Part shown: in pieces, positions 51,701 to 60,025 of the stretch
Numbering within the stretch: the stretch's first letter is position 1
Layout of the letters: the number at the start of each line of letters is the position of its first letter
Assembly: GCA_902769535.1 (NCBI GenBank)
Contig: CACXPH010000003.1
Location: forward strand, 62,001-126,000
Source: an uncultured Bacteroidales bacterium
GTDB taxonomy: Bacteria; Bacteroidota; Bacteroidia; Bacteroidales; Paludibacteraceae
Length of the DNA stretch: 64,000 bases
Reading direction: 5' to 3'
Translations under genes and position numbers: made by a program
Notes under the pieces: model-generated
The model's database searches: none
What the model was told of the DNA's origin: nothing
What the model saw: the letters and a program-made list of their open reading frames with translations, nothing else

Positions 51701-52611
51701 GAAGCAACGGTTGCTGTGCTTACACCGGTCTCGCCTAACTTCAATGTCTCGGCTGTGCTGGCAGTCGTGCTGTATATGTAGCCATACGCCGAAATAGCTG
51801 CACCTCCCTTATTGCTCACTTGCGCGTTCGTAAGTGTGATACTGGTAGTGCTGGACGATGTGCCGGTAAAAGCGGTTACTGTAGGCACAAGTGCATTAAC
51901 GGTCATCGTACAACTCTGGGAAACTTCGCAGTAAGGATCAGCTTCTGCTACCGTCAATCCGATAGTGCTAGTACCCGAAGCAACGATATGTACTTTTCCA
52001 TCAACGATAGTTGCTACATCAGTATTGCTACTGGTCCATGTTTTTGTTCCGCTTCCCGCCGAAACGGTATGCGTCGGCACAAAATCCTCACTTCCGAAAT
52101 CTTTACTGAAATTGGACATCGTTATACTTCGAGAGGTACATGCTCCTGTTACTGTCGCTGTGATAGGGATCTCTACGTAATCATCAGGATTGGATATGTA
52201 TATCAATAATGCATCTTCATATTCTCCGTTCTCATTTTGCGGGAAGAATGTTGTAATGGTAACCGTATGATCTCCGACTTCGTATCCGCAATAACCTTTG
52301 CTGTCAGCCCCATCCGAAATATAATAATATGCTCCAGGATATAAACTGACTACGATATTACCCGGGTAGCCCGTTTTCTTTGTGATTGTGATTGTTGCAT
52401 CTATCTCAATAAAATCGCTCCCAGTATAATCTGTTGCATCTATTGTTCCAAAATCAATAGCATCTACGCTTATACTGTATCCGGTCTCATCGATAGCCGG
52501 TGTTGTTCCCCATGCGTTGACATGAATTCCCAATAACATCAGGAACAGGCAGATATATTTCATCGACTTTTTCATAACTCTGTAATTTTTCATCGTTAAT
52601 ACTTTTTTCAT
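48781..52611 (-). CDS. Giant secreted protein (1276 aa) with beta domains
   Basis: 1276 residues from the ATG at 52611, 16 nt after the stop of the 2259-aa gene; an earlier ATG at 52668 overlaps that gene. Signal sequence MKKSMKYICLFLMLLGIHVNAWG after a short extension. A BIG2-like domain (SNTDVATIVDGKVHIVASGT, about 200-250), a fibronectin-III-like domain (TTYYVRAYATNSAGTGYS, about 330-360) and a long C-terminal beta region precede the short tail DKVFIWHRGVIYDATGKKV. Surface location likely; role unknown. It probably works with the 2259-aa protein, which lacks this tail. Confidence 0.82.
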   Translation of the reverse strand: MKKVLTMKNYRVMKKSMKYICLFLMLLGIHVNAWGTTPAIDETGYSISVDAIDFGTIDATDYTGSDFIEIDATITITKKTGYPGNIVVSLYPGAYYYISDGADSKGYCGYEVGDHTVTITTFFPQNENGEYEDALLIYISNPDDYVEIPITATVTGACTSRSITMSNFSKDFGSEDFVPTHTVSAGSGTKTWTSSNTDVATIVDGKVHIVASGTSTIGLTVAEADPYCEVSQSCTMTVNALVPTVTAFTGTSSSTTSITLTNAQVSNKGGAAISAYGYIYSTTASTAETLKLGETGVSTATVASADIAASTNFASKTVSELTTGTTYYVRAYATNSAGTGYSAIQSVKTIAYTDYKFSCADWTLTGPSGDIVFITSAANKTVRSQEAFHVSGNGLPHSTALTFTIFPASSKFVIKKADGTVPSTDTYGKVEADVYVYYTPGVGDTSDGLDELTSLTVSVTGEPRTATIDTKRVIGRHLPADFVIAAKNTTTNKWYALPANMSGTGNPEPVEIAVDDINNPTIAYTAASNVYNLYLSADKEKVQLGMKNNVDGSSKSYALWANNAALSTDIGKNTGLAENTLGNNYKWTLTQTNTSITNPQDAKYTISNLNNVNPLKSWFAAGGGPKWGLYANGVAELRLIPASDIGPTEAYFVEWGQHGGVIEVDATGIDATSVVAHLNGASSSPITLSQTQTSGKNRASIYNYTVNFGDGIDFADAASNGAMLTLEWKNGATTKAVSNIVVPKIIATSATMKSIISTDDPWSKAEVHVLPGVTLTANAGDFASNDVIIKHLEIYPGATVVVTKGDAASGILTATNLVLRNGWSRAGEKTYDVARLYVTASTATLKASSVYADWYIDYDQYYPVAVPWNATVANFKYRYCSVEPSVGPSENIRMRYYDGASRATNVQEGVGSGANWKQYGEVGNLSVPTTLTPSSGYVMTAKRPSGKAFSIIRMPLTLPSGTWGAGSWTTNGESGEVGGTHKDQVTVTAWGDESTPSYAKGWNIIANPYMSLHQGALSYDDETDDVIQYANIPDIDFKEYDQLPIETTKLKPSSAFLVQAPKDGTVTFGTANRKASAPSYRREVQAETLPTQRAYIVLANDEAEDMMGILVSDQYTAEYEINADLEKLLGDGTSLRTYMRYGDRNMAYLAINKVLAQEWIPVSVRLPQTGEYTFSLHEASIAGELEGVYLIDYTNSQITNLIEDSYTFVAEAGTMNGRFAINATVGERQTPTEIDVVGANKNGDEPIKFLYHDKVFIWHRGVIYDATGKKVREINK

Positions 52612-52627
52612 ATCTGTGTTTCCTTTC

Positions 52628-55600
52628 TTATTCAACTTGACTCCAAACAGCATAATAGATGTTGCCATTATACGTTTCTACATTGAGGTCTGCTCCTGCT
52701 TCGAGGAACGTACCTGCTCCGTTAGAAACATTTGCTCCTACAATCTGCTCGTGTGTAGCACTCGGATGAGCATCTGCCCACTCGCTCTCAATCCAACCAA
52801 CCAAATGCAGGTGACTTCGCTCACACGCATTATAACTTGCGCCCGGATCACTTATATCCGTATGGGATGGAGTAGGTTTCGTGTGTGTCACAACTCCGTC
52901 TGTCACCGTCGAAGAGACAACACCATCCGATCCCCAATTACTAAAGTCCGTCTTGCCTTGTAAGTTATCCACGAATGTCACTTTGGGCAGAGGTTTCACT
53001 GTTACATCAATGGTCGCTGTTTTTGCTCCGGCGTCTGAAGATGTCAGTGTCACACGCTCTGGCTCTCCCGGTGTAACTGCTTTACCGGTCAATGTAATCT
53101 TATTATTGGATCGACCAATCGTCACGTATGTGTAACTACCGGTAGTGTAACCCTTGGTTGTGGTGTTCACCGGATCATACGTCACAGCTATATCTTCTGC
53201 CTCTCCCAAATAGAGCGTCGTTGATGACTTCGCCACATTCAACGTACTCAGTGCTACATTTGCCACAGTGATTGTCACTTTCGCCGTTACACCGCTTCCG
53301 TCATCAGTAGTAATGATAATTTCCGCTGTTCCTGCTGCTTTTGCAACAACCTTTCCGCTGCTCTTATTAAATTCTAAGACGGCATTGGTAGCAAGATCAT
53401 TGGATGACCATCCAACAGCCGCACCATTAACTGTAGCCGACCATGTATAACCTTTGTTCAACGCATTAGCCGGTAAAACAGCGCCAAATTCAATCTTCAC
53501 GGTATGTCCTAAAGGATCTGCAGGACTCGCTGTCTTTCCTTCTGTCGGATACAGACTTAGAGCGACATTGTTGCCGGTTTCGTCAAAGATTGTTGCACTT
53601 GTATTATCCTTCTTAATAGCATGCAATGTCAAGCTACTTACCGGAATAGGGCTAAACGTTGCATTGGCTGTATAGATTCCCGTAGTGGTATTCTGCGTAA
53701 AAGTTACCGTAGTAGCTTGTGCACCACTATTACTTACAGAACCATAAGCAATATCCGCACTCAGACTTGCCGGAGATACACCGCTTGTGCTCCATGTGGA
53801 CAAGTAGTATCCTTCATCTGGAGTTACCGTCATCGTCGTCTGGCGAGTTGCAGCATCTGCTCCACAAGTACTGATCGTTCCGCTCGGCGAGAAAGTAATA
53901 CTACCATGCGACGGACTATTCGTTGCTAGAGTTACATTCTTATCGCAACAATTTGTAATATATTTTGCGGTTCCACCTGCACGATAGTAGAGGTAGGAGT
54001 CGTTGGATTGAGCTGCATAGCAAGCCCAACCACTATTAGCGTCGCGGAAGTGAGCACTTACGCTATTATCCGTGTTATACTTGCTCGTCCAGTTATAGGT
54101 TTTGCTGGTACTGTTATAGGTAAAACTAAACAATTCTTTATTGTCTGCTGGACTTGCAACAAAAGCTATATCTTTTGCAACCCCTGTAGCCGCGATATAT
54201 TTGCTCTCATCAGCATTATAAATGGTATAATAGCCCGACGTAGAAGACTCCGCTATATGCCAGATAAAATCATTCAAATCGTAACTAAGTTCTGAGGACG
54301 GAGCGGAGATTAAAGAGCCTGAGAATACCGCCACACCATGATCCATACGATAGGGATTACTGCCCACTTGACTATTTTTCATAGTGTAGTAAGTTTCACC
54401 GCTCTTTTGTACAATCAAATAATCACCCTCTGCTAGAGTGGAAGACTCATATCGTTCCCAACCGCCCGGATTCACATTCGTCCAAACAGCATAGTAATTC
54501 ACATCGGACGAAAGGCTGGTATAGGTCTCTCCTATTGTCGGCTTGGTCGTCGTCGGGATACTTCCCACATTCGTTTTAGACCAGCCTACGAAATACTTAT
54601 ACGTCTCTGTATCACAACCGTCTTCATCATCAACGCCATCCCATGTAGCACTTGCATCTTCACCGGCAAGCACGCTCTCTTGGTGAACATCTGTACCGCT
54701 GTTCCAGTAATGTACCTTGTAATGCTTGATAGCTGTACCGCTCAAGGTCAGGACAATACTGCTTGCTCCACTGCTGGCAATTGTCAACGTGGCTGTCTTA
54801 GCGCCCGTCGATGTCGGAGTGAAAGTTATGGTCACCGTTTGGTCGGTGATTCGACCGGTACCCTTATCAATAGGGCTACTCGGACTTTTTACGCTGAACA
54901 TGGATGCGTCCGTTCCGCCAATAGTCAATGTCACATCGTTTGTCAGACTATACCCATTTAAGACAAACGTCTTATCGGTTCCTTCATCTTGCTCGCAACT
55001 CGTTCCGAACGGCAGCGTTGTACTCGACAAGTCTCCTCCTGTAGCAGTCATAGTCGGTGTCGGGGTAAACGAAGCATTGACAGTTACTCCGTATGCCGGC
55101 ATCGTAAGCGTGTTACCAGCTACATTCGTAGATGTGATATCCGTATAAGGCGATTCCGTCTTAGTTACCGTCCAGCTGTCAAAACTATAACCCAAATCAG
55201 GTGTGGCAGATAGTGTAACCGTCTTACCAGCGGCTTGTTTACTCGGACTAACCGTAAACGTACCGCCTGTCACTGTTCCTGCCGGAGTTCCTGCACGATT
55301 TACATCGTATGTAGTCGCACAAGTAGTCGCAAAATTAGTAGCATTTATAACTTGCTTATATACATATACCGTATTAGCACTACTATAAGCATTAAATTGG
55401 CTGGGTTTTCCACCGTGATAATAGGACAATATCTTATTCCCACTTGCAGCGGAGGAAGTAAATGTAAATATATAAGAACTTACACTAACGCTGAACGTAA
55501 GACTCGTAGATTCCTCAAAGCTTAAACTTCCTCCGGATATTTGTATGTATTTATTATTACTTGTACTCTTGATTTTCCAAGCATCAGCAGATCCTTCTAA

Positions 55601-58600
55601 TGTCCATATTAAGGAAGCTGCAGGACTGGAAATGACAGACTCAGATGGAGTTACACCGATTAATGATGTAGCAGCATCTACAGGCAAAGCATTATAGGTA
55701 GTAGAACTATTACCAACTATCAAGTATTTGGCACCTGCAACTAAGTCTCCTTCTGATGTGATTTTCTGATAATTATTTGTCGGTGATGTTGTAGCAAAGA
55801 CTGCATAATAGTCTGCTCCGCCTTCCGGAATAACCGTCGGGTTGACAAATGCAGGAGCAATAGAGGCATGGGTATAATCGTCTGTATACCAACCAACAAA
55901 CTCTTTTTCACCATCACAATCTTCACTGTCCGGAGTAGGAATACTGGTCAATGCCGTTCCGGGATAATCTGTTTGTGTATGTTCTATCGACCCATTTACA
56001 TACCAATTAACTGTGGCTGGTGTCATATCATCCTCTTCTATACAGAATTTTGTATTAGGACGAGAATCTGTTTCGTTCGCAGGAGTCCAAGTTTCTGGGT
56101 CAATATCACCGTCACTATCTTGGCGCTTGTACACTTGTGCCCCACTCACACCGGAGTGGCATTTGAACACGTAAGACATGCCATCATAATCACCGGAATT
56201 ATCATCTATCATTACAACCAGTTGTCCAACACCATTGTATTCAAATGATGTAGTGAACTCAAATTCATTCCAAGTTCCATTTCCGGAACAATTTAATGCG
56301 CCCGAATATACTTTGGTGAAATTAGCATAAGGCACGTATGAACCAGTTGTTAGGCTTGTCAAATTTGTGTTAGCCAAATAAATATCCACATCTGTTTTTT
56401 TTGTCATTGCTGTGCCGTAACCATATTGGAAAGAGATGGATTTAATTGTCCCCTTCTTTCCTGCTGCCAAACCTAAGTCCGATTTTGTATAGATAATCTG
56501 ACGAGTGCTGTATTTATAGAATTCATCTACTGGACCTTGGGTGTAACCTGTACTTGCTCCACTTGTTATACTGGATGCGCCATGCGTCGTACAACCTTTA
56601 TCTGTATAAGCTAAATCTACTGTAATATTTTTGGTAATATTGCTTATCGTAATGCTACCATCTGATCCGCTGGAACTATACGTTGCTCCATCGCTCGGTG
56701 TTACTGTCAACGTCCACGGATTCTTATATCCGTCCGTTGCCGCACAGGTTACAGTTACTGAGCTACCATATTTAACATCACCAGTTGGAGAGACAGTAAA
56801 CGTGCTCGTTCCTGTGCCGGTACCTTTAGTCACCGTTCTCGGCTTGTAGAACTCTGCTACAACCGTCACATTGCCCGTCGGGTCACCCAACGTCGTGCTT
56901 AGATTAGTTGTGCTGGCAGGAGTTGCATTCGTCACAATCCAACGTTTGAACTTATATTTAGACGTTCCTTCGCTGGCGGTTAATGTACGTGTGCCCAACG
57001 TCCAAGTGGCACTCAATCCGCTGCCGCTGATAGTAGTTCCGTCCTCATCCTGCATCGTCGGACTGCTTATTGAACGTACCTCAACTGAACAAGTTGCGGT
57101 AATACTTCCGGAAATCGTCGATGTCGCTGTAATAGTTGCAGTACCGGCTTTGAGGAACGAAACAACACCGCCATCTACACTGGCCACAGTCGCATCACTC
57201 GATGTCCAAGTAACCGCAGGATTAGCCGTATTGGGTGTTACGCTTGACACACTCAGCGTCACATCGCTCTCTCCCACATATCTCTTCAGTGTGCTATAAT
57301 TCAGCGTCAATGCCGTAACAGGAATCACCGACCATTGTGCTGTCAGCGTAATATCCGACTGCACGTTCTTTATCTTTGCCTCATTAGGCACAGTACCATT
57401 CACAGCCACATCAACCTCGTGTGTCCCATCATCGGCATTTCCCTTCGCGACATACTTTAACGCTGCATTTGTTTTCCAACCTGTAAACGAATTATACTGT
57501 TTTGTATAGGAGCACTCCGTTAATGTTTGATCACTTCCTGGACACAAATCCTCGTGTGAAGCCATTGCGTCTCCCGAACCGGTTCCCTTATCATACGTAA
57601 TGTCGTACTTGTAGAATGTTGACCAAGAATCGGCATGTGTCGTCTCATCTAACCATTTTCCACGATCAAGGCTTACTTCGTTCGACTGGTTAGAGCCTCC
57701 GTCGCGGAATATAATCTTATTGAAATAGGCAGCGCCGTAATAATAGGTTTCGTCACATATCTCACAACTTGCCAAGATAGGACTTCCTCCCCAATCAGAC
57801 ATTTTGCTATCACTTCCACTCTGATAGTTATAGATGCGAGCGTCACTCCAACCAGCGCCCTTCTTTATATAGACATAATTAGCATTAGGGTGATCCACGC
57901 TTGGGTAAGTAACGCTGGCAGCCTTAGTAGAGGTGTTTATGGAGAAAGTGTAGCTTCCTGCAGGTCCGGTATAAAGAATACAGTTGTCTTTATCCGTCGC
58001 AAAAGTCCAACCGCTAACACTATGTACTATCGCTCCGGTATTTCCATACGCAATTCCCTTATTGTATATCTTAAACTCATAACGAGTATTGGCTGTCAAC
58101 GTTCGTGTCACGGACACTGTTCCTGTACCGCTCATCAAATATCCATCTCCCCACGAGTCGAAGGAACCTTTCAACGCCCATATAGGCGAGAAAGTAACTG
58201 TTATGGTGGATGTTCCGGTTGTTCCTGAACCATATACTACCGTCCAATTGTTCTCTGAAACTTCCGTGATAGTCGGCGCTGCGCTTGCTCCGGACTGCGT
58301 TACACTACTTACATAATACCCAGTATTAGGAGTTCCCTTAACATATACGGTGCCTGTTCCACCGGCCGTAGAAACCGAATTGATCTCCGGTGTTCCAGTA
58401 TTCGAACTGCTCAAAACAAACGACCCATTTGTTGTAGCAGCTTTGGAAAGAGAGACGGATGTACCAGCCGATTCCCATTGAGCGTAAAGTTTCAGCGTGC
58501 CGCCGGCATAAGTCCATTTGCTGCTAGTTATATAACCAGATACATTTGATGCTGCGAAGGAACCATCCGCATTCAACACTTTCGTTCCATCTGAGGGAGC

Positions 58601-59407
58601 AGTATAATATCCTGTACAAGTCTTGCTTGCATGAGTTGCAGCAGAAAATGTATAGCCTGTTGCCGTACTTGCCCCTGTGGCATTGTCATCAAAATATGCC
58701 ACACCATCTGCAGAACCGGTATTTTTATCCAGTGTGACTTTTGTTAAATATGTAACCACAATGGCATCTGAGGATGCTAAATAATTGGTTCCAGATGCAG
58801 CTTTCCCGTTTTGATAAAATGCAAAATATGTATAATTATCTGAAGATCCTGGTGTCCACGTTAGAGTTTTTGCTGTACCATTCCATGTGCCAGCCGTTCC
58901 GTCAGATGTTCCTGTTTGCGCCGATGTGCCACCTTTGAACATGAGCTTACTAGCGTCAGAAACTGTCAGTGCAGAAAATGTCACAACAACTTTCGTTATT
59001 TTTCCGGGTAGTACAGAATCTGTGTAGAATCGAAACTCATTGGCAGCATTGGTTTGATTGCATTTAACTTGGAGATTTTTCGGATTCCATTGGTTCATTT
59101 GCCATTTAATTTTACTACCTGCAGGGCTTTCACTGCTGAAAGGAGTGAGAGATGTTATGTAAACAGTGGACGAACTACCAGTAGTCGCCTGATTGGGAGT
59201 CATTGAATGCTTTGCTCCCCACGCATTCCCAACTCCGACAGTCAGAATGAGTACTAAAACGGACACGAGTTTTAGCATAGTTGACCGACGGTGAGCCGAC
59301 GGTGAACCGACAGTCATAGATAATGTTCTTGTAACGTCATGCCAAGAAGAGTAAGTAAAATTTTTCTTAGCCATAGGGGCACGATTAATTCGTAAAGAAT
59401 TTTTCAT
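52628..59407 (-). CDS. Giant secreted Ig-like/InlB-repeat protein (2259 aa)
   Basis: The ATG at 59407 gives a long N-terminal extension (MKNSLRINRAPMAKK...) before a normal signal sequence MLKLVSVLVLILTVGVGNAWG; a later ATG at about 59276 would start at the signal itself. The body includes InlB/listeria-type repeats (CTGYYTAPSDG, FVGWYTDD, FVGWSKTNVG), BIG2-like domains (WTSSDATVASVDGG), and repeated segments that begin with ITSEGDLVAGAKYLIVGN. There is no C-terminal sorting tail; it ends in NGNIYYAVWSQVE, the end of an InlB-like repeat. Likely a surface adhesin and first gene of a three-gene operon. Confidence 0.82.
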   Translation of the reverse strand: MKNSLRINRAPMAKKNFTYSSWHDVTRTLSMTVGSPSAHRRSTMLKLVSVLVLILTVGVGNAWGAKHSMTPNQATTGSSSTVYITSLTPFSSESPAGSKIKWQMNQWNPKNLQVKCNQTNAANEFRFYTDSVLPGKITKVVVTFSALTVSDASKLMFKGGTSAQTGTSDGTAGTWNGTAKTLTWTPGSSDNYTYFAFYQNGKAASGTNYLASSDAIVVTYLTKVTLDKNTGSADGVAYFDDNATGASTATGYTFSAATHASKTCTGYYTAPSDGTKVLNADGSFAASNVSGYITSSKWTYAGGTLKLYAQWESAGTSVSLSKAATTNGSFVLSSSNTGTPEINSVSTAGGTGTVYVKGTPNTGYYVSSVTQSGASAAPTITEVSENNWTVVYGSGTTGTSTITVTFSPIWALKGSFDSWGDGYLMSGTGTVSVTRTLTANTRYEFKIYNKGIAYGNTGAIVHSVSGWTFATDKDNCILYTGPAGSYTFSINTSTKAASVTYPSVDHPNANYVYIKKGAGWSDARIYNYQSGSDSKMSDWGGSPILASCEICDETYYYGAAYFNKIIFRDGGSNQSNEVSLDRGKWLDETTHADSWSTFYKYDITYDKGTGSGDAMASHEDLCPGSDQTLTECSYTKQYNSFTGWKTNAALKYVAKGNADDGTHEVDVAVNGTVPNEAKIKNVQSDITLTAQWSVIPVTALTLNYSTLKRYVGESDVTLSVSSVTPNTANPAVTWTSSDATVASVDGGVVSFLKAGTATITATSTISGSITATCSVEVRSISSPTMQDEDGTTISGSGLSATWTLGTRTLTASEGTSKYKFKRWIVTNATPASTTNLSTTLGDPTGNVTVVAEFYKPRTVTKGTGTGTSTFTVSPTGDVKYGSSVTVTCAATDGYKNPWTLTVTPSDGATYSSSGSDGSITISNITKNITVDLAYTDKGCTTHGASSITSGASTGYTQGPVDEFYKYSTRQIIYTKSDLGLAAGKKGTIKSISFQYGYGTAMTKKTDVDIYLANTNLTSLTTGSYVPYANFTKVYSGALNCSGNGTWNEFEFTTSFEYNGVGQLVVMIDDNSGDYDGMSYVFKCHSGVSGAQVYKRQDSDGDIDPETWTPANETDSRPNTKFCIEEDDMTPATVNWYVNGSIEHTQTDYPGTALTSIPTPDSEDCDGEKEFVGWYTDDYTHASIAPAFVNPTVIPEGGADYYAVFATTSPTNNYQKITSEGDLVAGAKYLIVGNSSTTYNALPVDAATSLIGVTPSESVISSPAASLIWTLEGSADAWKIKSTSNNKYIQISGGSLSFEESTSLTFSVSVSSYIFTFTSSAASGNKILSYYHGGKPSQFNAYSSANTVYVYKQVINATNFATTCATTYDVNRAGTPAGTVTGGTFTVSPSKQAAGKTVTLSATPDLGYSFDSWTVTKTESPYTDITSTNVAGNTLTMPAYGVTVNASFTPTPTMTATGGDLSSTTLPFGTSCEQDEGTDKTFVLNGYSLTNDVTLTIGGTDASMFSVKSPSSPIDKGTGRITDQTVTITFTPTSTGAKTATLTIASSGASSIVLTLSGTAIKHYKVHYWNSGTDVHQESVLAGEDASATWDGVDDEDGCDTETYKYFVGWSKTNVGSIPTTTKPTIGETYTSLSSDVNYYAVWTNVNPGGWERYESSTLAEGDYLIVQKSGETYYTMKNSQVGSNPYRMDHGVAVFSGSLISAPSSELSYDLNDFIWHIAESSTSGYYTIYNADESKYIAATGVAKDIAFVASPADNKELFSFTYNSTSKTYNWTSKYNTDNSVSAHFRDANSGWACYAAQSNDSYLYYRAGGTAKYITNCCDKNVTLATNSPSHGSITFSPSGTISTCGADAATRQTTMTVTPDEGYYLSTWSTSGVSPASLSADIAYGSVSNSGAQATTVTFTQNTTTGIYTANATFSPIPVSSLTLHAIKKDNTSATIFDETGNNVALSLYPTEGKTASPADPLGHTVKIEFGAVLPANALNKGYTWSATVNGAAVGWSSNDLATNAVLEFNKSSGKVVAKAAGTAEIIITTDDGSGVTAKVTITVANVALSTLNVAKSSTTLYLGEAEDIAVTYDPVNTTTKGYTTGSYTYVTIGRSNNKITLTGKAVTPGEPERVTLTSSDAGAKTATIDVTVKPLPKVTFVDNLQGKTDFSNWGSDGVVSSTVTDGVVTHTKPTPSHTDISDPGASYNACERSHLHLVGWIESEWADAHPSATHEQIVGANVSNGAGTFLEAGADLNVETYNGNIYYAVWSQVE
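59285..59317 (-). repeat. In-gene 11-bp tandem array, three units
   Basis: CCGACGGTGAG, CCGACGGTGAA, CCGACAGTCAT (plus-strand reading) lie between the N-terminal extension and the signal sequence of the 2259-aa protein. Confidence 0.75.
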
Positions 59408-59480
59408 ATTGTTTGTTATTTATATTATTCTGGATTTGGAGCTACAAAATCGGCTATTTCTGATGGACATACTAAAAAAT

Positions 59481-59602
59481 AATGCGCACTATTAGAAATA
59501 GCACGCAGGTGTTCATATGTACGAAAGCAGTGTCATTAGCCGTTAATACTTTCATTTAACAAATCGACCGCAAAGATACAACAAATTTTTGATATATGCA
59601 AG
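59481..59602 (-). promoter_or_regulatory. Conserved promoter plus 5' leader, copy 2
   Basis: Promoter: CTTG (59602-59599), 20 nt, TATCTTTG (59578-59571). The leader RNA folds TGCGTGCTATT-TCT-AATAGTGCGCA (59507-59483). Two of the eleven pairs are G-U and only form on the minus strand, the transcribed one. Confidence 0.82.
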
Positions 59603-59704
59603 CGTTTTGTAAAATATATTAATTTTGCTAAACAAACTTTCAATTTTGGCTTAAATAGTAAAAATCAGACATGAAATCGGCAATTTTCTAAAATCACGGG
59701 ATAT

Positions 59705-59781
59705 ATACAAAGTATATATAAGTATGGGTGGGATACGTGATAGGTAGGACATAACTACCTGACACCTACGATATAAGTACG
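59705..59781. repeat. 11-bp degenerate tandem array, seven units
   Basis: Units such as ATACAAAGTAT, ATATAAGTATG, TGATAGGTAGG, TGACACCTACG and ATATAAGTACG. The pattern is a TA-rich half followed by TAC/TAG. Confidence 0.65.
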
Positions 59782-59801
59782 TGAGGTTTTGGGGGTTGGT
59801 A

Positions 59802-59903
59802 GTAATTTCGGCCCTCCCGTTACGGGAACCATCCTAGGCGGAAACCGCTCCTTCCGAAAGCGGAAGGACGCTCCGCCTCGAAATTACGTTCGCACTTCCG
59901 TGC
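59802..59903. ncRNA. Highly structured intergenic segment, possible ncRNA or REP-like element
   Basis: GTAATTTCG (59802-59810) pairs with CGAAATTAC (59879-59887) over 9 bp. Inside are CCCG-TTA-CGGG, a 6-bp AGGCGG/CCGCCT stem (59836-59841 with 59873-59878) and, within it, TCCTTCCG-AAAG-CGGAAGGA (8 bp). A further hairpin GCAC-TTCC-GTGC follows (59892-59903). No promoter or strand could be assigned, and the region from 59408 to 60025 holds no protein gene. Confidence 0.55.
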
Positions 59904-59968
59904 AAACTACAATCTTTAGTCAGTAAAAAACAAATTATGCAAGCCTATTTGATTTTTTCAGACCAAAT

Positions 59969-60000
59969 CTTGCAAATTTGAAAAATTTGTTGTAATTTTG
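59969..60000 (+). promoter_or_regulatory. Promoter of ychF
   Basis: CTTG (59969-59972), 20 nt, TAATTTTG (59993-60000). Confidence 0.85.
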
Positions 60001-60025
60001 CACCCGTTTTTGAAAAATACGAATT

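Noticed and set aside
52881..58316. Many plus-strand open frames of 60-140 codons opposite the giant secreted proteins
   Set aside because: They are antisense shadows of Thr/Ser/Val-rich coding sequence, with no signals of their own.
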